From contig NZ_JANINP010000006.1 in NCBI RefSeq assembly GCF_024508665.1, positions 186,001-250,000 of the forward strand: a stretch of 64,000 bases of DNA, written 5' to 3'. The notes below the pieces were generated by a model, which was given only the letters and a program-made list of their open reading frames with translations, searched no databases and was not told the origin of the DNA. Below are positions 44,974-53,557 of the stretch, one piece after another. The stretch comes from Sphingomonas sp. Its GTDB lineage: Bacteria; Pseudomonadota; Alphaproteobacteria; Sphingomonadales; Sphingomonadaceae. Each line of letters opens with the position of its first letter. The stretch's first letter is position 1. The position numbers and the translations under genes were made by a program.

Positions 44974-47900
44974 ATGCAGATCAAACGGCTGAGGCTGTCG
45001 GGGTTCAAGAGCTTCGTCGACGCGGCCGATCTCCGCATCGAACCGGGGCTGACCGGCGTGGTCGGCCCCAATGGCTGCGGCAAGTCCAATCTGCTCGAGG
45101 CATTGCGCTGGACGATGGGCGAGAACAGCCCGAAGTCGATGCGCGGCGCAGGGATGGACGACGTCATCTTCGCCGGCACCGACAAGCGTACCGCGCGCGA
45201 CTTCGCCGAAGTGTCGATCCTGGCCGAGATCGACGGCAGCGAGACCGAGGTGGTGCGGCGGATCGAGCGCGGTGCCGGATCGGCCTATCGCATCGACGGG
45301 CGCGACGTCCGCGCCAAGGACGTCGCCTTGCTGTTCGCCGATGCCGCGACCGGCGCGCATTCGCCGGCTCTGGTCAGCCAGGGGCGGATCAGCGCGGTGA
45401 TCTCGGCGCGGCCGACCGAGCGCCGCGCGATGCTCGAAGAGGCGGCGGGGATCGCCGGCCTCCATGTCCGCCGCAAGGATGCCGAGCAAAAGCTGCGCGC
45501 GACCGAAGCCAATCTGCTGCGGCTCGACGAGATCATGGCCGACCAGGAAGCGCGCGCCTCGGCGCTCAGGCGCCAGGCGCGCCAGGCCGAGCGCTATCGG
45601 TTGCTGTCGGATCAGATTCGCGTCGCCGAGGGTCGGATGATCTTCGCCCGTTGGCGCGACGCCGCGGCGGCGGCCGATGCCGCCAAGGCCGAAGCCGCGC
45701 AATGTGAGGAAAGGGTTGCGGCCGCGGCCGAGGCGCAGCGTGCGGCGACCGCGCACCAGCATGCCGCAGCCCAGGCACTGGGCGATGCCCGTGCGGCGGC
45801 GACCGCGGCGCGCGAGGCAGCGAGCGACGCCGCCCACGCCCTCGCTGCGCTGCGCGCCGAGCATCAGGGCGCCGAGCGGCGGATCGCCGAACTGGCCGAT
45901 CAGCGGACCCGGATCGGCGAGGATCGCGCGCGCGAAGGCGCGCTGGCGGTCGACGCCGCCGAGGCACTGGCGCGGCTCGACGCCGAGACGAAATTGCTGG
46001 CGAAACGTGCCGACGAGGCGGCGGCGCGGCTGCCCGCGCTCGACGCGACGTTGGCGGAGGCCGAGCGCGCGGCACGCGATGCCGATGTCGCGCTGGCGCA
46101 AGCGATGAGCCGGCAGGCCGCCGAACTCGCCGATGCCCGTGTCGCCGACGCCGCGGTGGCGGCGGCCAAGGCGCGGCACGACCGCGCGCTGCGCGACCAG
46201 ACGACCTTGGCGGCCGAGCAAAGGGCATTGGGCGATGCCGCGCCGCTGCGCGAGGAGCGCGAGCGGGCGATCAAGGCGCGCGCCGACGCGCTCGAATCGA
46301 CCGAGACCGCGCGCGGCGCCCGCGCCCGCGCCGATGCCGACGAACGCGCCGCGCAGGAAGCGCGCGACGCCGCCGAACAGGCGCGCGCCGCTGCCCGCGC
46401 CGAACTCGCCGCGATCGAGAGCGAAGTGCTCGCGCTCGAAAAGACGACGCGGCCGTCGGGACGCGACAAATTGCTCGACCATGTTCGCGCCGCGCCGGGC
46501 TACGAACGCGCGTTGGCGGCGGCGCTGGGCGACGATCTCGAAACCGGGCTCGACGCCAAGGCCGATCGCTATTGGGCCGGCGCCGAGCCGCAGCCGGGCG
46601 ACCCCCCGGCGGCGGGGCTGACCCGGCTCGCCGACCATGTCGAGGCGCCGGCGGCGCTGGCGCGGCGATTGGCGCAGATCCTGGTCGCCGAACAGGACGA
46701 TCAGCGCGCGCTGGCGGTCGGGCAGCGGCTGGTCACGCTGGGCGGGATGCTTCGCCGTTGGGACGGCTATGTCGCCAAAACCGGTGGCGCGGCCGCCGCC
46801 GAACGGCTCGAACGAATCAATCGCCTCGCCGCGCTCAACAAGGCGCGGCCCAAGGCGCAAGCCGCGGTCGAAAAGGCCAATGCCCAGCTCGACGATGCCG
46901 AACGCCGCATAGCCGCCGCGCGCGCCGATGCCCAGGCGGCACGAGCCTCGCTCGAACGCGCCGAACACGCCGCGCGCGAGGCGAGCCGCGCGGAGGACCG
47001 CGCCACCGCCCAACTCGAACGGATCGAGGCGCAGCGCGCCGATCTCGATACGCGGGCGCGCCGGGTAGCAGCCGAAGCCGGTGAGGCCGAAGCCGAACTG
47101 GCGCGTGCGGAAGCGGCCCGCGCTGCCTTGCCTGATGGCGCCGACACGCGCGCCGCGGTCGCGCAGCTCCAGGCCGAGGCGGAGGCGCGCCGCGCTCATG
47201 CGTCCAACGCCCGCGCCGACCGCGCCCAGCTCGACCGCGCGGTCGCTGCCGACCGCGAGCGGCTGGCCGCGGCGGAGGCCGAGCAGAAAGGCTGGAAAGC
47301 GCGCGCCGGTGAGGCGGCTAAGCGCATCGCCGACATGGACAAGCGCGAGGCGCAACTCGCCGCCGCAGCCGAGACGGCGGAAGCGCGTCCGGCGCAACTC
47401 GCGGCGCAGATCGCGGATCAGGAATCGCGCCATGCCGAGTTGCGCGCCGCCGCCGACACCGCCGCACTGACCGAGCGCGAGGCGGAAGCGCGCGTCCGCA
47501 ATACCGACGAGGCGGGGCGGATCGCTTCGGAAGCGCTGTCGCTGGCGCGAGAGGCGCGCGCCGGGGCGACCGCGCGCGCCGAGAACCAGGATTCGCGCCG
47601 GATCGAGATGGCACGGCTGTCGGGCGAGCGGTTCGCCTGCCCGCCGCCCCTGCTCGGCGAACGCGTCGGGTTCGATCTCGAGCAGGTCGGCGACCCACAG
47701 GACGAATCGGTCAAGCACGACAAATTGCTGATCGATCGCGAGCGGCTCGGACCGGTCAATCTGGTGGCCGAAACCGAACTCGCCGAACTCGATTCGCAGC
47801 GCACCGATGCCGCCGCCGAGCGCGAGGAACTGGGCCAGGCGGTCGCCCAGTTGCGCGGCTCGATCGGCACGCTCAACCGCGAAGGCCGGCAACGCCTGCT

Positions 47901-48372
47901 CGCCGCGTTCGAGGCGGTCAACGGCCATTTCCAGCGGCTGTTCACCACTTTGTTCAACGGCGGCGCGGCGCGGCTCGAACTGGTCGATTCGGACGATCCG
48001 CTCGAAGCCGGGCTGGAGATCATGGCGCAGCCCCCGGGCAAGAAGCTGCAGTCGCTGACCCTGCTGTCGGGCGGCGAACAGGCGCTGACCGCGGTCGCGC
48101 TGATCTTCGGCCTGTTCCTGACCAACCCGGCGCCGATCTGCGTGCTCGACGAGGTCGACGCGCCGCTCGACGACGCCAATATCGAACGCTTCTGCGACCT
48201 GCTCGACCGGATGACGCAGGAAACCGCGACGCGTTACCTGATCGTCACGCACAATGCGGTGACGATGAGCCGCATGCACCGCCTGTTCGGCGTGACGATG
48301 GTCGAACGTGGGGTGAGCCGGCTGGTGTCGGTCGATCTGGGTGGCGCGGAGAGTTTGCTGGCGGCGGAATAG
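44974..48372 (+). CDS. smc: chromosome segregation protein SMC
   Basis: A 1132-residue SMC ATPase. Walker A VVGPNGCGKSNLLEALRW near residue 29; two long Ala/Arg/Glu-rich coiled coils (about 155-490 and 650-960); hinge near 500-640; C-terminal ABC signature LLSGGEQALTAVALIF near 1030 and Walker B ICVLDEVDAPLDDAN near 1057. SMC is loaded at parS by ParB and zips the chromosome arms together. The start at 44974 (MQIKRLRLSGFKSF) is the family start; ScpA/ScpB are not in the window. Confidence 0.97.
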   Translation: MQIKRLRLSGFKSFVDAADLRIEPGLTGVVGPNGCGKSNLLEALRWTMGENSPKSMRGAGMDDVIFAGTDKRTARDFAEVSILAEIDGSETEVVRRIERGAGSAYRIDGRDVRAKDVALLFADAATGAHSPALVSQGRISAVISARPTERRAMLEEAAGIAGLHVRRKDAEQKLRATEANLLRLDEIMADQEARASALRRQARQAERYRLLSDQIRVAEGRMIFARWRDAAAAADAAKAEAAQCEERVAAAAEAQRAATAHQHAAAQALGDARAAATAAREAASDAAHALAALRAEHQGAERRIAELADQRTRIGEDRAREGALAVDAAEALARLDAETKLLAKRADEAAARLPALDATLAEAERAARDADVALAQAMSRQAAELADARVADAAVAAAKARHDRALRDQTTLAAEQRALGDAAPLREERERAIKARADALESTETARGARARADADERAAQEARDAAEQARAAARAELAAIESEVLALEKTTRPSGRDKLLDHVRAAPGYERALAAALGDDLETGLDAKADRYWAGAEPQPGDPPAAGLTRLADHVEAPAALARRLAQILVAEQDDQRALAVGQRLVTLGGMLRRWDGYVAKTGGAAAAERLERINRLAALNKARPKAQAAVEKANAQLDDAERRIAAARADAQAARASLERAEHAAREASRAEDRATAQLERIEAQRADLDTRARRVAAEAGEAEAELARAEAARAALPDGADTRAAVAQLQAEAEARRAHASNARADRAQLDRAVAADRERLAAAEAEQKGWKARAGEAAKRIADMDKREAQLAAAAETAEARPAQLAAQIADQESRHAELRAAADTAALTEREAEARVRNTDEAGRIASEALSLAREARAGATARAENQDSRRIEMARLSGERFACPPPLLGERVGFDLEQVGDPQDESVKHDKLLIDRERLGPVNLVAETELAELDSQRTDAAAEREELGQAVAQLRGSIGTLNREGRQRLLAAFEAVNGHFQRLFTTLFNGGAARLELVDSDDPLEAGLEIMAQPPGKKLQSLTLLSGGEQALTAVALIFGLFLTNPAPICVLDEVDAPLDDANIERFCDLLDRMTQETATRYLIVTHNAVTMSRMHRLFGVTMVERGVSRLVSVDLGGAESLLAAE

Positions 48373-48377
48373 ACCTA

Positions 48378-48479
48378 AGCCCCTCCCCTTCAGGGGAGGG
48401 GTTGGGGGTGGGGAAGTGCCTCAAGCACATCGCCAGTGGAGAGGCCCCACCCCAACCCCTCCACTAAAGGGGAGGGGCT
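48378..48479. repeat. long inverted repeat, C/G-tract family, copy 2
   Basis: Arms of about 35 bp (48378-48413 and 48445-48479) are nearly perfect reverse complements; each reads AGCCCCTCCCCTT...GGAGGGGTTGGGG. The element fills the gap between the convergent smc and POT transporter genes and contains the transporter's stop codon (48478-48480). It may act as a bidirectional terminator. Confidence 0.8.
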
Positions 48480-49902
48480 AAATAGCCGGGCCCTCAATCC
48501 GCTCCGGCAACAACAATTTCCCGAACGCCAGCTTGATCGCGACGAATACCGCCGCGGCGCCCAGGATCGCGCCGACATGGATTCCCCAGAAGCGCCCGGC
48601 CGGCATGATCTCCAGCCAGCCGCCGACCACGCCGACCAGATAATTGGCCAGCGCCAGGAACAGATAATAGATGCCGACCACCGTCCCCGAAATCGCCCGC
48701 GGCGCGGCGCGCGAATAGAGCGCGAGGCTGACCGGAAAGACGTTGGCGAAGCCGAGATTGTTGAGCGTGTTGACCGCGAGCGCGACCCATAACGCCGGCT
48801 TGACGCCGGTGGCCTCGTGACGGCTCGCGACGATCATCACCAGGAGGAAGGCGGAGGACGAGATCAGGCAGCCGATGATCAGCTTGGTGATCTCGTCGGG
48901 CTCGCGCCAATGCCGCGCATACCAGCGCCAGAACGCTACCGCGCCGGCCAATGTCACGAAGCCGGTAAAGGCGTCGAAGGACACCAGGAACGAGGTCGGC
49001 ATACGATGGCCGAACAGCATGAACTCGTAGGACCGGTCGGCCCAGACCAGATAGGCGTTGAACATCTGCTGGTTGCCGATCGCGCTGACCGCCAGCACAG
49101 GCACCATGAATAGCAGCAGGATTAGCACGACGATATCCCGCCGCGTCATCGCCGCCCGTGGTGCGGCCGATGCGCGCGCCGCGCGCCGCTCGGTCAGCGG
49201 ATCGGGCGGCAGATGCCGGCGTCCTGCGAGGTAGATGATCAGCCCGATCACCATGCCGACGCCGGCCGCCCCGAATCCCCAATGCCAGCCGACTTCCTCG
49301 CCCAAGGCGCCGCACACCAAAGGCGCGAAGAATGCGCCGAAGCTGATGCCGATATAATAGATCTGGAACGCGTCGGTCGCGCGGCCGTCACCCGGCGCGT
49401 AAAGCGCGCCGACCTGGCTCGCGAGATTGCCCTTGAGGCACCCGACGCCGAGCACCAGCAACAGCAAGGCGAACAGGAACGATACGTCGAACGCCATCAG
49501 GAAATGACCCGCCGCCATCAACAGCGCGCCGATCGTCACCGTTGTGGTCTTGCCCAGCCAGCGATCGGCGAGCAGCCCGCCCAGGATCGGCGTGACATAG
49601 ACCAGCATCGTGTAGGTGCCGAAAATGTGCGAGGCGAGCGCTTGGGTATTGGGCGGCGCGCCGTAGATCCCCGCCAGCACGTTGCTGAACCAGCCGAACC
49701 CTACGATCCGCTCGACATGCGGCGCCAGCAGCAGCGCCTTGACCATGTACAGCACCAGCAAGGTCTGCATGCCGTAATAGGAGAAGCGCTCGAACGCCTC
49801 GGTAAAGGCGATGACCGGCAGGCCGACCGGGTGGCCGAGGAATTCGCGGCGATGCGGCACATCGACGGGCTGCGACCCGGCATCCGGTTCTTCGATCGTC
49901 AC
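48478..49902 (-). CDS. POT-family proton-dependent peptide transporter 1
   Basis: A 474-residue membrane protein with about 12 to 14 hydrophobic segments. The family signatures are FTEAFERFSYYGMQTLLVLY near residue 35 (the ExxERFxYY proton site) and YIGISFGAFFAPLVCGAL near 160. It imports di/tripeptides or related compounds with protons. The GTG at 49902 (VTIEEPDAG) was chosen because the extension upstream has no family-like sequence. A second POT gene lies 1 kb away on the other strand. Confidence 0.9.
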   Translation of the reverse strand: MTIEEPDAGSQPVDVPHRREFLGHPVGLPVIAFTEAFERFSYYGMQTLLVLYMVKALLLAPHVERIVGFGWFSNVLAGIYGAPPNTQALASHIFGTYTMLVYVTPILGGLLADRWLGKTTTVTIGALLMAAGHFLMAFDVSFLFALLLLVLGVGCLKGNLASQVGALYAPGDGRATDAFQIYYIGISFGAFFAPLVCGALGEEVGWHWGFGAAGVGMVIGLIIYLAGRRHLPPDPLTERRAARASAAPRAAMTRRDIVVLILLLFMVPVLAVSAIGNQQMFNAYLVWADRSYEFMLFGHRMPTSFLVSFDAFTGFVTLAGAVAFWRWYARHWREPDEITKLIIGCLISSSAFLLVMIVASRHEATGVKPALWVALAVNTLNNLGFANVFPVSLALYSRAAPRAISGTVVGIYYLFLALANYLVGVVGGWLEIMPAGRFWGIHVGAILGAAAVFVAIKLAFGKLLLPERIEGPAI

Positions 49903-50000
49903 GCACCCACTCCCACTCGAAAGGACGAGGCTAGGGCGGTGGCGCGGTTGGGGCAATGGGGCAGCATCCTGGGTTCGTTCCCGCCGATGAGCCGAAAAAG

Positions 50001-50201
50001 GTCACGCGAAGGCGCGAAGGCGCAAAGGGAAAGGGTTTTCGCGCAGAGGCGCAGAGCTGTTTAGCGATAGGCGTCCCCGCGCGATCAAATTCGAACGATC
50101 GATTAAGGAGCCTCGCATGGCGAGGCTCAGCCGATGATCTCAGCGCCCTCTGCGCCTCTGCGCGAACCGTCTTCGCGCCTTAGTGCCTTGGCGCGAAAAA
50201 A
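50001..50201. repeat. nested palindromic repeat with AAAGNCGC period, copy 3
   Basis: Outer arms GTCACGCGAAGGCGCGAAGG (from 50001) and CTTCGCGCCTTAGTGCCTTGG (50171 on) are complementary; inner arms TTCGCGCAGAGGCGCAGAG (50038) and CTCTGCGCCTCTGCGCGAA (50149) are too. The core has a GAGCCTCGC-atg-GCGAGGCTC hairpin (50109-50129). It sits in the 400-bp gap between the divergent POT and lipoprotein genes (49903-50302), leaving about 100 bp on each side for promoters; nothing else is recognisable there. Confidence 0.8.
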
Positions 50202-50302
50202 TTACGACCGGGCAAGGCGGTCGGTTTCGGCCATCATCCCGGCTGTCTCGCTATGGTTTTCCATCGTATCGTACACCAGCTGATCCGGTGGGAGGTGGGC
50301 GG

Positions 50303-50944
50303 ATGATGCGACCGGTACTTCGCCTTGCGTTCGCGATGATCGCGGCGACATTGCTGTCGAGTTGCTGGTGGGTCGGCCCGCCCTTCTACAAAGGCGATCC
50401 CGCCGATGCCGGTCCGGTTCGGCCCGGCGCCTACAAGGTCGATCTGCTCGGCGACGGCAAGCCCGCGCACCTCTATCGGGTCGCCTGGCAGCCCGACGGG
50501 ACGATCCTCGTGACGCCGCTCCGGCCGCGAAAGGACGAGCAGCCCTCCCGCGTGATCATGGTGCGGTTCGTGGTGGCTGGGCGCGATCTGTGGATCGTCC
50601 AGGACATGCCCGATGAAGGCACGGCCGAGGTTTCCTACGGACTGGCGGAGCTGCGTGGTGATATATTGTGGCTCTCACCGGTGATCGATTGCGACACGAC
50701 TGAGGATATCGTTCGCGCGGCGGGCGGAGAGGTCGAAGAACCTGCCACGACCAGTGCCGAGGAGACGGACGCCGCGGCCGCGGACAATTCGACCCAGGCC
50801 GAACCGGCGGCCGCCCCCAAGCCGAGCGGCGGGGCGACATGCCATTTCAGGGACCGGGCCTCGCTTGAGCGCGCGCTTCGTGCTTATGTCGCGACGAATC
50901 CGCGATTTCCCGAGCGGATCCGCCTCAAGAGGATTGGTGATTGA
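50303..50944 (+). CDS. lipoprotein of unknown function
   Basis: A 213-residue lipoprotein with lipobox LLSSC after AFAMIAATL (Cys near residue 20). A predicted beta-rich domain follows (about 35-130), then a low-complexity Ala/Glu/Asp/Thr/Pro stretch (about 140-185) and a helical end (RASLERALRAYVATN). The start is an ATGATG with GGGAGGTGG upstream, a strong ribosome-binding site. It overlaps the next POT gene (TTGA), so the pair is probably co-expressed. I do not recognise a family. Confidence 0.75.
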   Translation: MMRPVLRLAFAMIAATLLSSCWWVGPPFYKGDPADAGPVRPGAYKVDLLGDGKPAHLYRVAWQPDGTILVTPLRPRKDEQPSRVIMVRFVVAGRDLWIVQDMPDEGTAEVSYGLAELRGDILWLSPVIDCDTTEDIVRAAGGEVEEPATTSAEETDAAAADNSTQAEPAAAPKPSGGATCHFRDRASLERALRAYVATNPRFPERIRLKRIGD

Positions 50945-52311
50945 CCGCTGCGACCGACGACACGAGCTTCCTCGGCCACCCGCGCGGGGTCGCCTATCTC
51001 GCTTTCACAGAATGCTGGGAGCGGTTCAGCTATTACGGCATGACGTCACTGCTGACGCTTTACATGGTCCAGCAATTGTTTCTGCCGGGTCACGCCGAGC
51101 ATGTGCTGGGACTGGCGGCGTTGCGGCAGCTGTTCAGTTGGCACGGGGCACTCAGCGACGTCGCTTTCGCGTCGCTGATCTATGGCTGGTATGGCGGGCT
51201 GGTCTATTTCACCCCGATCCTGGGCGGCTGGATCGCCGATCGCTGGCTGGGGGCGAAGGTCACCGTGATCATCGGCGCGCTGCTGATGTGCGCCGGGCAT
51301 CTGGCGATGGCATTCGATGCCTCCTTCCTGCTCGCTTTGCTGTTGCTGATCCTCGGCTCGGGCTGCCTCAAGGGCAATATCTCGGCACAGGTCGGCGAGC
51401 TCTATCCAGCCGAGGCGGAATCGCGGCGGACGCAGGGCTACACGATCTTTTCCGCGGGCATCAATGTCGGCGCGATCCTGGGGCCGCTGGCGTGCGGCGT
51501 GCTGGCCGCGGCCTATGGCTGGCATGCCGGGTTCGGCGCGGCCGCCGCGCTGATGCTGCTCGCTTTGATCATCTATCTCGCGGGCCAGCGCCATCTGGCC
51601 GGCCGTAGCCCGCGCGCCGACCGCGTCGCGCTGCCGCCGATGACCGCCGCCGAGCGCAAGCGGATGTGGCTGTTGATCCTGGTCGCGGCGATGACGCTGT
51701 TCCCCAACGTCGCCTATCCGATGATCTGGAGCATCGGCGTGCTGTGGGTCGACCAGCATGTCAGCCTGTCGACGCCTTGGGGTGGTGTCCCGCCGTCCTG
51801 GTTCAACTCGATCGATCCGTTCGCCTCGGTCGTCGCGGTGCCGCCGCTGGTCGCGCTCTGGGCGTGGCAAGCGAAGCGCGGTCGCGAGCCGTCCGACGTC
51901 GCCAAGATGGCGATAGGATCGTTGCTGGCCGGAGCCTCGGCGTTCGTGCTCGCCGTCGGCGCATTGCTGGCCGGGCCGGGCGGCAAGACCGCCGTGGGGT
52001 GGGCGCTCGTCGGGTTCTTCGGGATGGGCGTCGCCTTCCTCTATTATTGGCCGGTGCTGCTCGCGCTGATCAGCCAGGCCGCGCCGAAGCAGGTCACCGC
52101 GACCATGATGGGCGGGGTGTATCTGTCCTTCTTCCTGGGCAGCGTGATCATGGGCTGGGTCGGCAGCTTCTACGACACGATGAGCCCCGCCGCCTTCTGG
52201 GCGCTCGACGGGTCGATCGGGCTGGTCGGCGGGTTGCTGATGCTGGCGATCGCGCGGCCGCTTGCGCGGGCGCTGGAGCCGGTGCCGGACGGGGACGCCA
52301 GCGCGAGCTGA
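50941..52311 (+). CDS. POT-family proton-dependent peptide transporter 2
   Basis: A 456-residue membrane protein related to the transporter at 48478-49902. The proton-site motif is FTECWERFSYYGMTSLLTLY near residue 22 and the second POT signature SAGINVGAILGPLACGVLA near 165. It starts at a rare TTG (50941) overlapping the stop of the lipoprotein gene. No upstream ATG allows the family start. Substrate specificity is unknown. Confidence 0.9.
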   Translation: MTAATDDTSFLGHPRGVAYLAFTECWERFSYYGMTSLLTLYMVQQLFLPGHAEHVLGLAALRQLFSWHGALSDVAFASLIYGWYGGLVYFTPILGGWIADRWLGAKVTVIIGALLMCAGHLAMAFDASFLLALLLLILGSGCLKGNISAQVGELYPAEAESRRTQGYTIFSAGINVGAILGPLACGVLAAAYGWHAGFGAAAALMLLALIIYLAGQRHLAGRSPRADRVALPPMTAAERKRMWLLILVAAMTLFPNVAYPMIWSIGVLWVDQHVSLSTPWGGVPPSWFNSIDPFASVVAVPPLVALWAWQAKRGREPSDVAKMAIGSLLAGASAFVLAVGALLAGPGGKTAVGWALVGFFGMGVAFLYYWPVLLALISQAAPKQVTATMMGGVYLSFFLGSVIMGWVGSFYDTMSPAAFWALDGSIGLVGGLLMLAIARPLARALEPVPDGDASAS

Positions 52312-52320
52312 GACTCCGTT

Positions 52321-52460
52321 CGAAAACGCGCTGAGGGGCGCGTTTCGCGGCACCAGCCCGCTCCCCCACCCGATCTCCCATAGAATAAACTGATTGGGAG
52401 GTCGGGTGGGGAGCGGGCTGGTGCGGTCTCAAAACTCGCTCTTTCGCGAGTTTTCGACAG
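52321..52460. repeat. three-hairpin element with CACCAGCCCG stem, copy 2
   Basis: Hairpin 1 CGAAAACGCGC/GGCGCGTTTCG (52321-52346), hairpin 2 with 30-bp arms (52350-52380 and 52395-52424, one bulge and one mismatch) and hairpin 3 CAAAACTCGC-tctttc-GCGAGTTTT. The arms of hairpin 2 start GCACCAGCCCG as in copy 1 (32878-32952). It separates the second POT gene from the aspartic protease gene. Confidence 0.75.
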
Positions 52461-52519
52461 ACTCTGAGCACGCGCGAATTCGCTTGGTACAAGACCGGAA
52501 CGGGCGTAACATCACCGTC

Positions 52520-53485
52520 ATGCGCGGGTTTATCCCCTTGCTGGTCCTCGCCCTTGGCGCGACGGCTGCTCCGTCGTCGGCCGATAGCGGCGTTCCCCAG
52601 GATCCGCCGGTGGTTCCGGCGACCGGCGCGACGACGCCGGCGACAGCCTCCGAACTGCTCGGCTTCGCCAATGCCGAACAGCGCATGACCGTTCCTGTGT
52701 CGATCGGCCCGAGCGGACCCTATTCCTTCATCATCGATACCGGATCGGAACGCACGGTAGTGTCCCGCGAACTGGCCGATGTGCTCAAGCTCAGCACGGG
52801 GCGCCGTGTCCGCGTGACGACGATGGCGGGGCAAAGCGAGCTCGGCACCTACAAGCTCTCCGACCTCCGCGTGAACATGATCGCGCCCGACACGCTCGAG
52901 GCGCCGGCGGTCGAGGCGACCAATCTCGGCGCGCCCGGCATGCTCGGGATCGACGCGCTCAAGGGGCACGCCGTCTCGATCGATTTCGACAAGAACGTGA
53001 TGGAAGTTCGGGCTTCCAAGAAACGCGGCCTGATGGGCAGCCCGGACGATATCGTGATCCGCGCCAAGAATCTCTATGGCCAGTTGATCGTCACCGACGC
53101 GCGCTATCGCGGCAGGCGCATCTCGGTCGTGATCGACACCGGATCGCCGGTGACCGTCGGCAACCTCGCCTTGCTCAAGCGCGTGAAGACCGAAAAGTCG
53201 CTCGGTACCGTGTCGCTGCAAGCGGTGACCGGCCAGTATCTCCAGGCCGATTATCGCGTGATCGACTCGCTCGACATTGCCGGGGTCGGTTTCCACCAAT
53301 TGCCGATCGCGTTCGCCGATGCCGTGCCGTTCAAGCGGTTCGGACTGACCGATACGCCGGCGCTGATGCTCGGCATGGACTCGCTCCGGCTGTTTCGCCG
53401 CGTCCAGATCGATTTCGCCAACCGCGAGATCCGCCTGACCTTGCCGCGCAACGTGATGGCGAGCTCGGCCCGCATGCGTCCCTGA
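52520..53485 (+). CDS. two-lobed retropepsin-like aspartic protease, exported
   Basis: A 321-residue protein with a signal peptide (FIPLLVLALGATAAPSSA). Two catalytic DTG motifs are present in one chain: FIIDTGSERTVVS near residue 71 and VVIDTGSPVTVGN near 204. Each is followed by the expected LG-type strands (PGMLGIDALK and ALMLGMDSLR). This is the pepsin-like bilobal layout in a bacterial retropepsin-type family (aspartyl_protease_2-like). Substrates are unknown. Start at 52520; the frame is open upstream into the hairpin element. Confidence 0.85.
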   Translation: MRGFIPLLVLALGATAAPSSADSGVPQDPPVVPATGATTPATASELLGFANAEQRMTVPVSIGPSGPYSFIIDTGSERTVVSRELADVLKLSTGRRVRVTTMAGQSELGTYKLSDLRVNMIAPDTLEAPAVEATNLGAPGMLGIDALKGHAVSIDFDKNVMEVRASKKRGLMGSPDDIVIRAKNLYGQLIVTDARYRGRRISVVIDTGSPVTVGNLALLKRVKTEKSLGTVSLQAVTGQYLQADYRVIDSLDIAGVGFHQLPIAFADAVPFKRFGLTDTPALMLGMDSLRLFRRVQIDFANREIRLTLPRNVMASSARMRP

Positions 53486-53557
53486 CCGCGGGCGGTTGCG
53501 TGCCGCCCGGTTTCGGGCTCTAATCTCCTCCAGTCGTCATATAATCGGGGGGTCGTC

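Noticed and set aside
44923..48279. Very long open frame (over 1,100 codons) on the minus strand opposite smc
   Set aside because: High-GC coding sequence commonly leaves an open frame on the opposite strand. The plus strand encodes a complete SMC with Walker motifs, and the antisense product has no domain features.
48478..52311. A multi-gene peptide-uptake system formed by the two POT genes and the lipoprotein
   Set aside because: POT carriers work alone, the genes are divergent, and the lipoprotein has no substrate-binding-protein features. Co-location alone is weak evidence.
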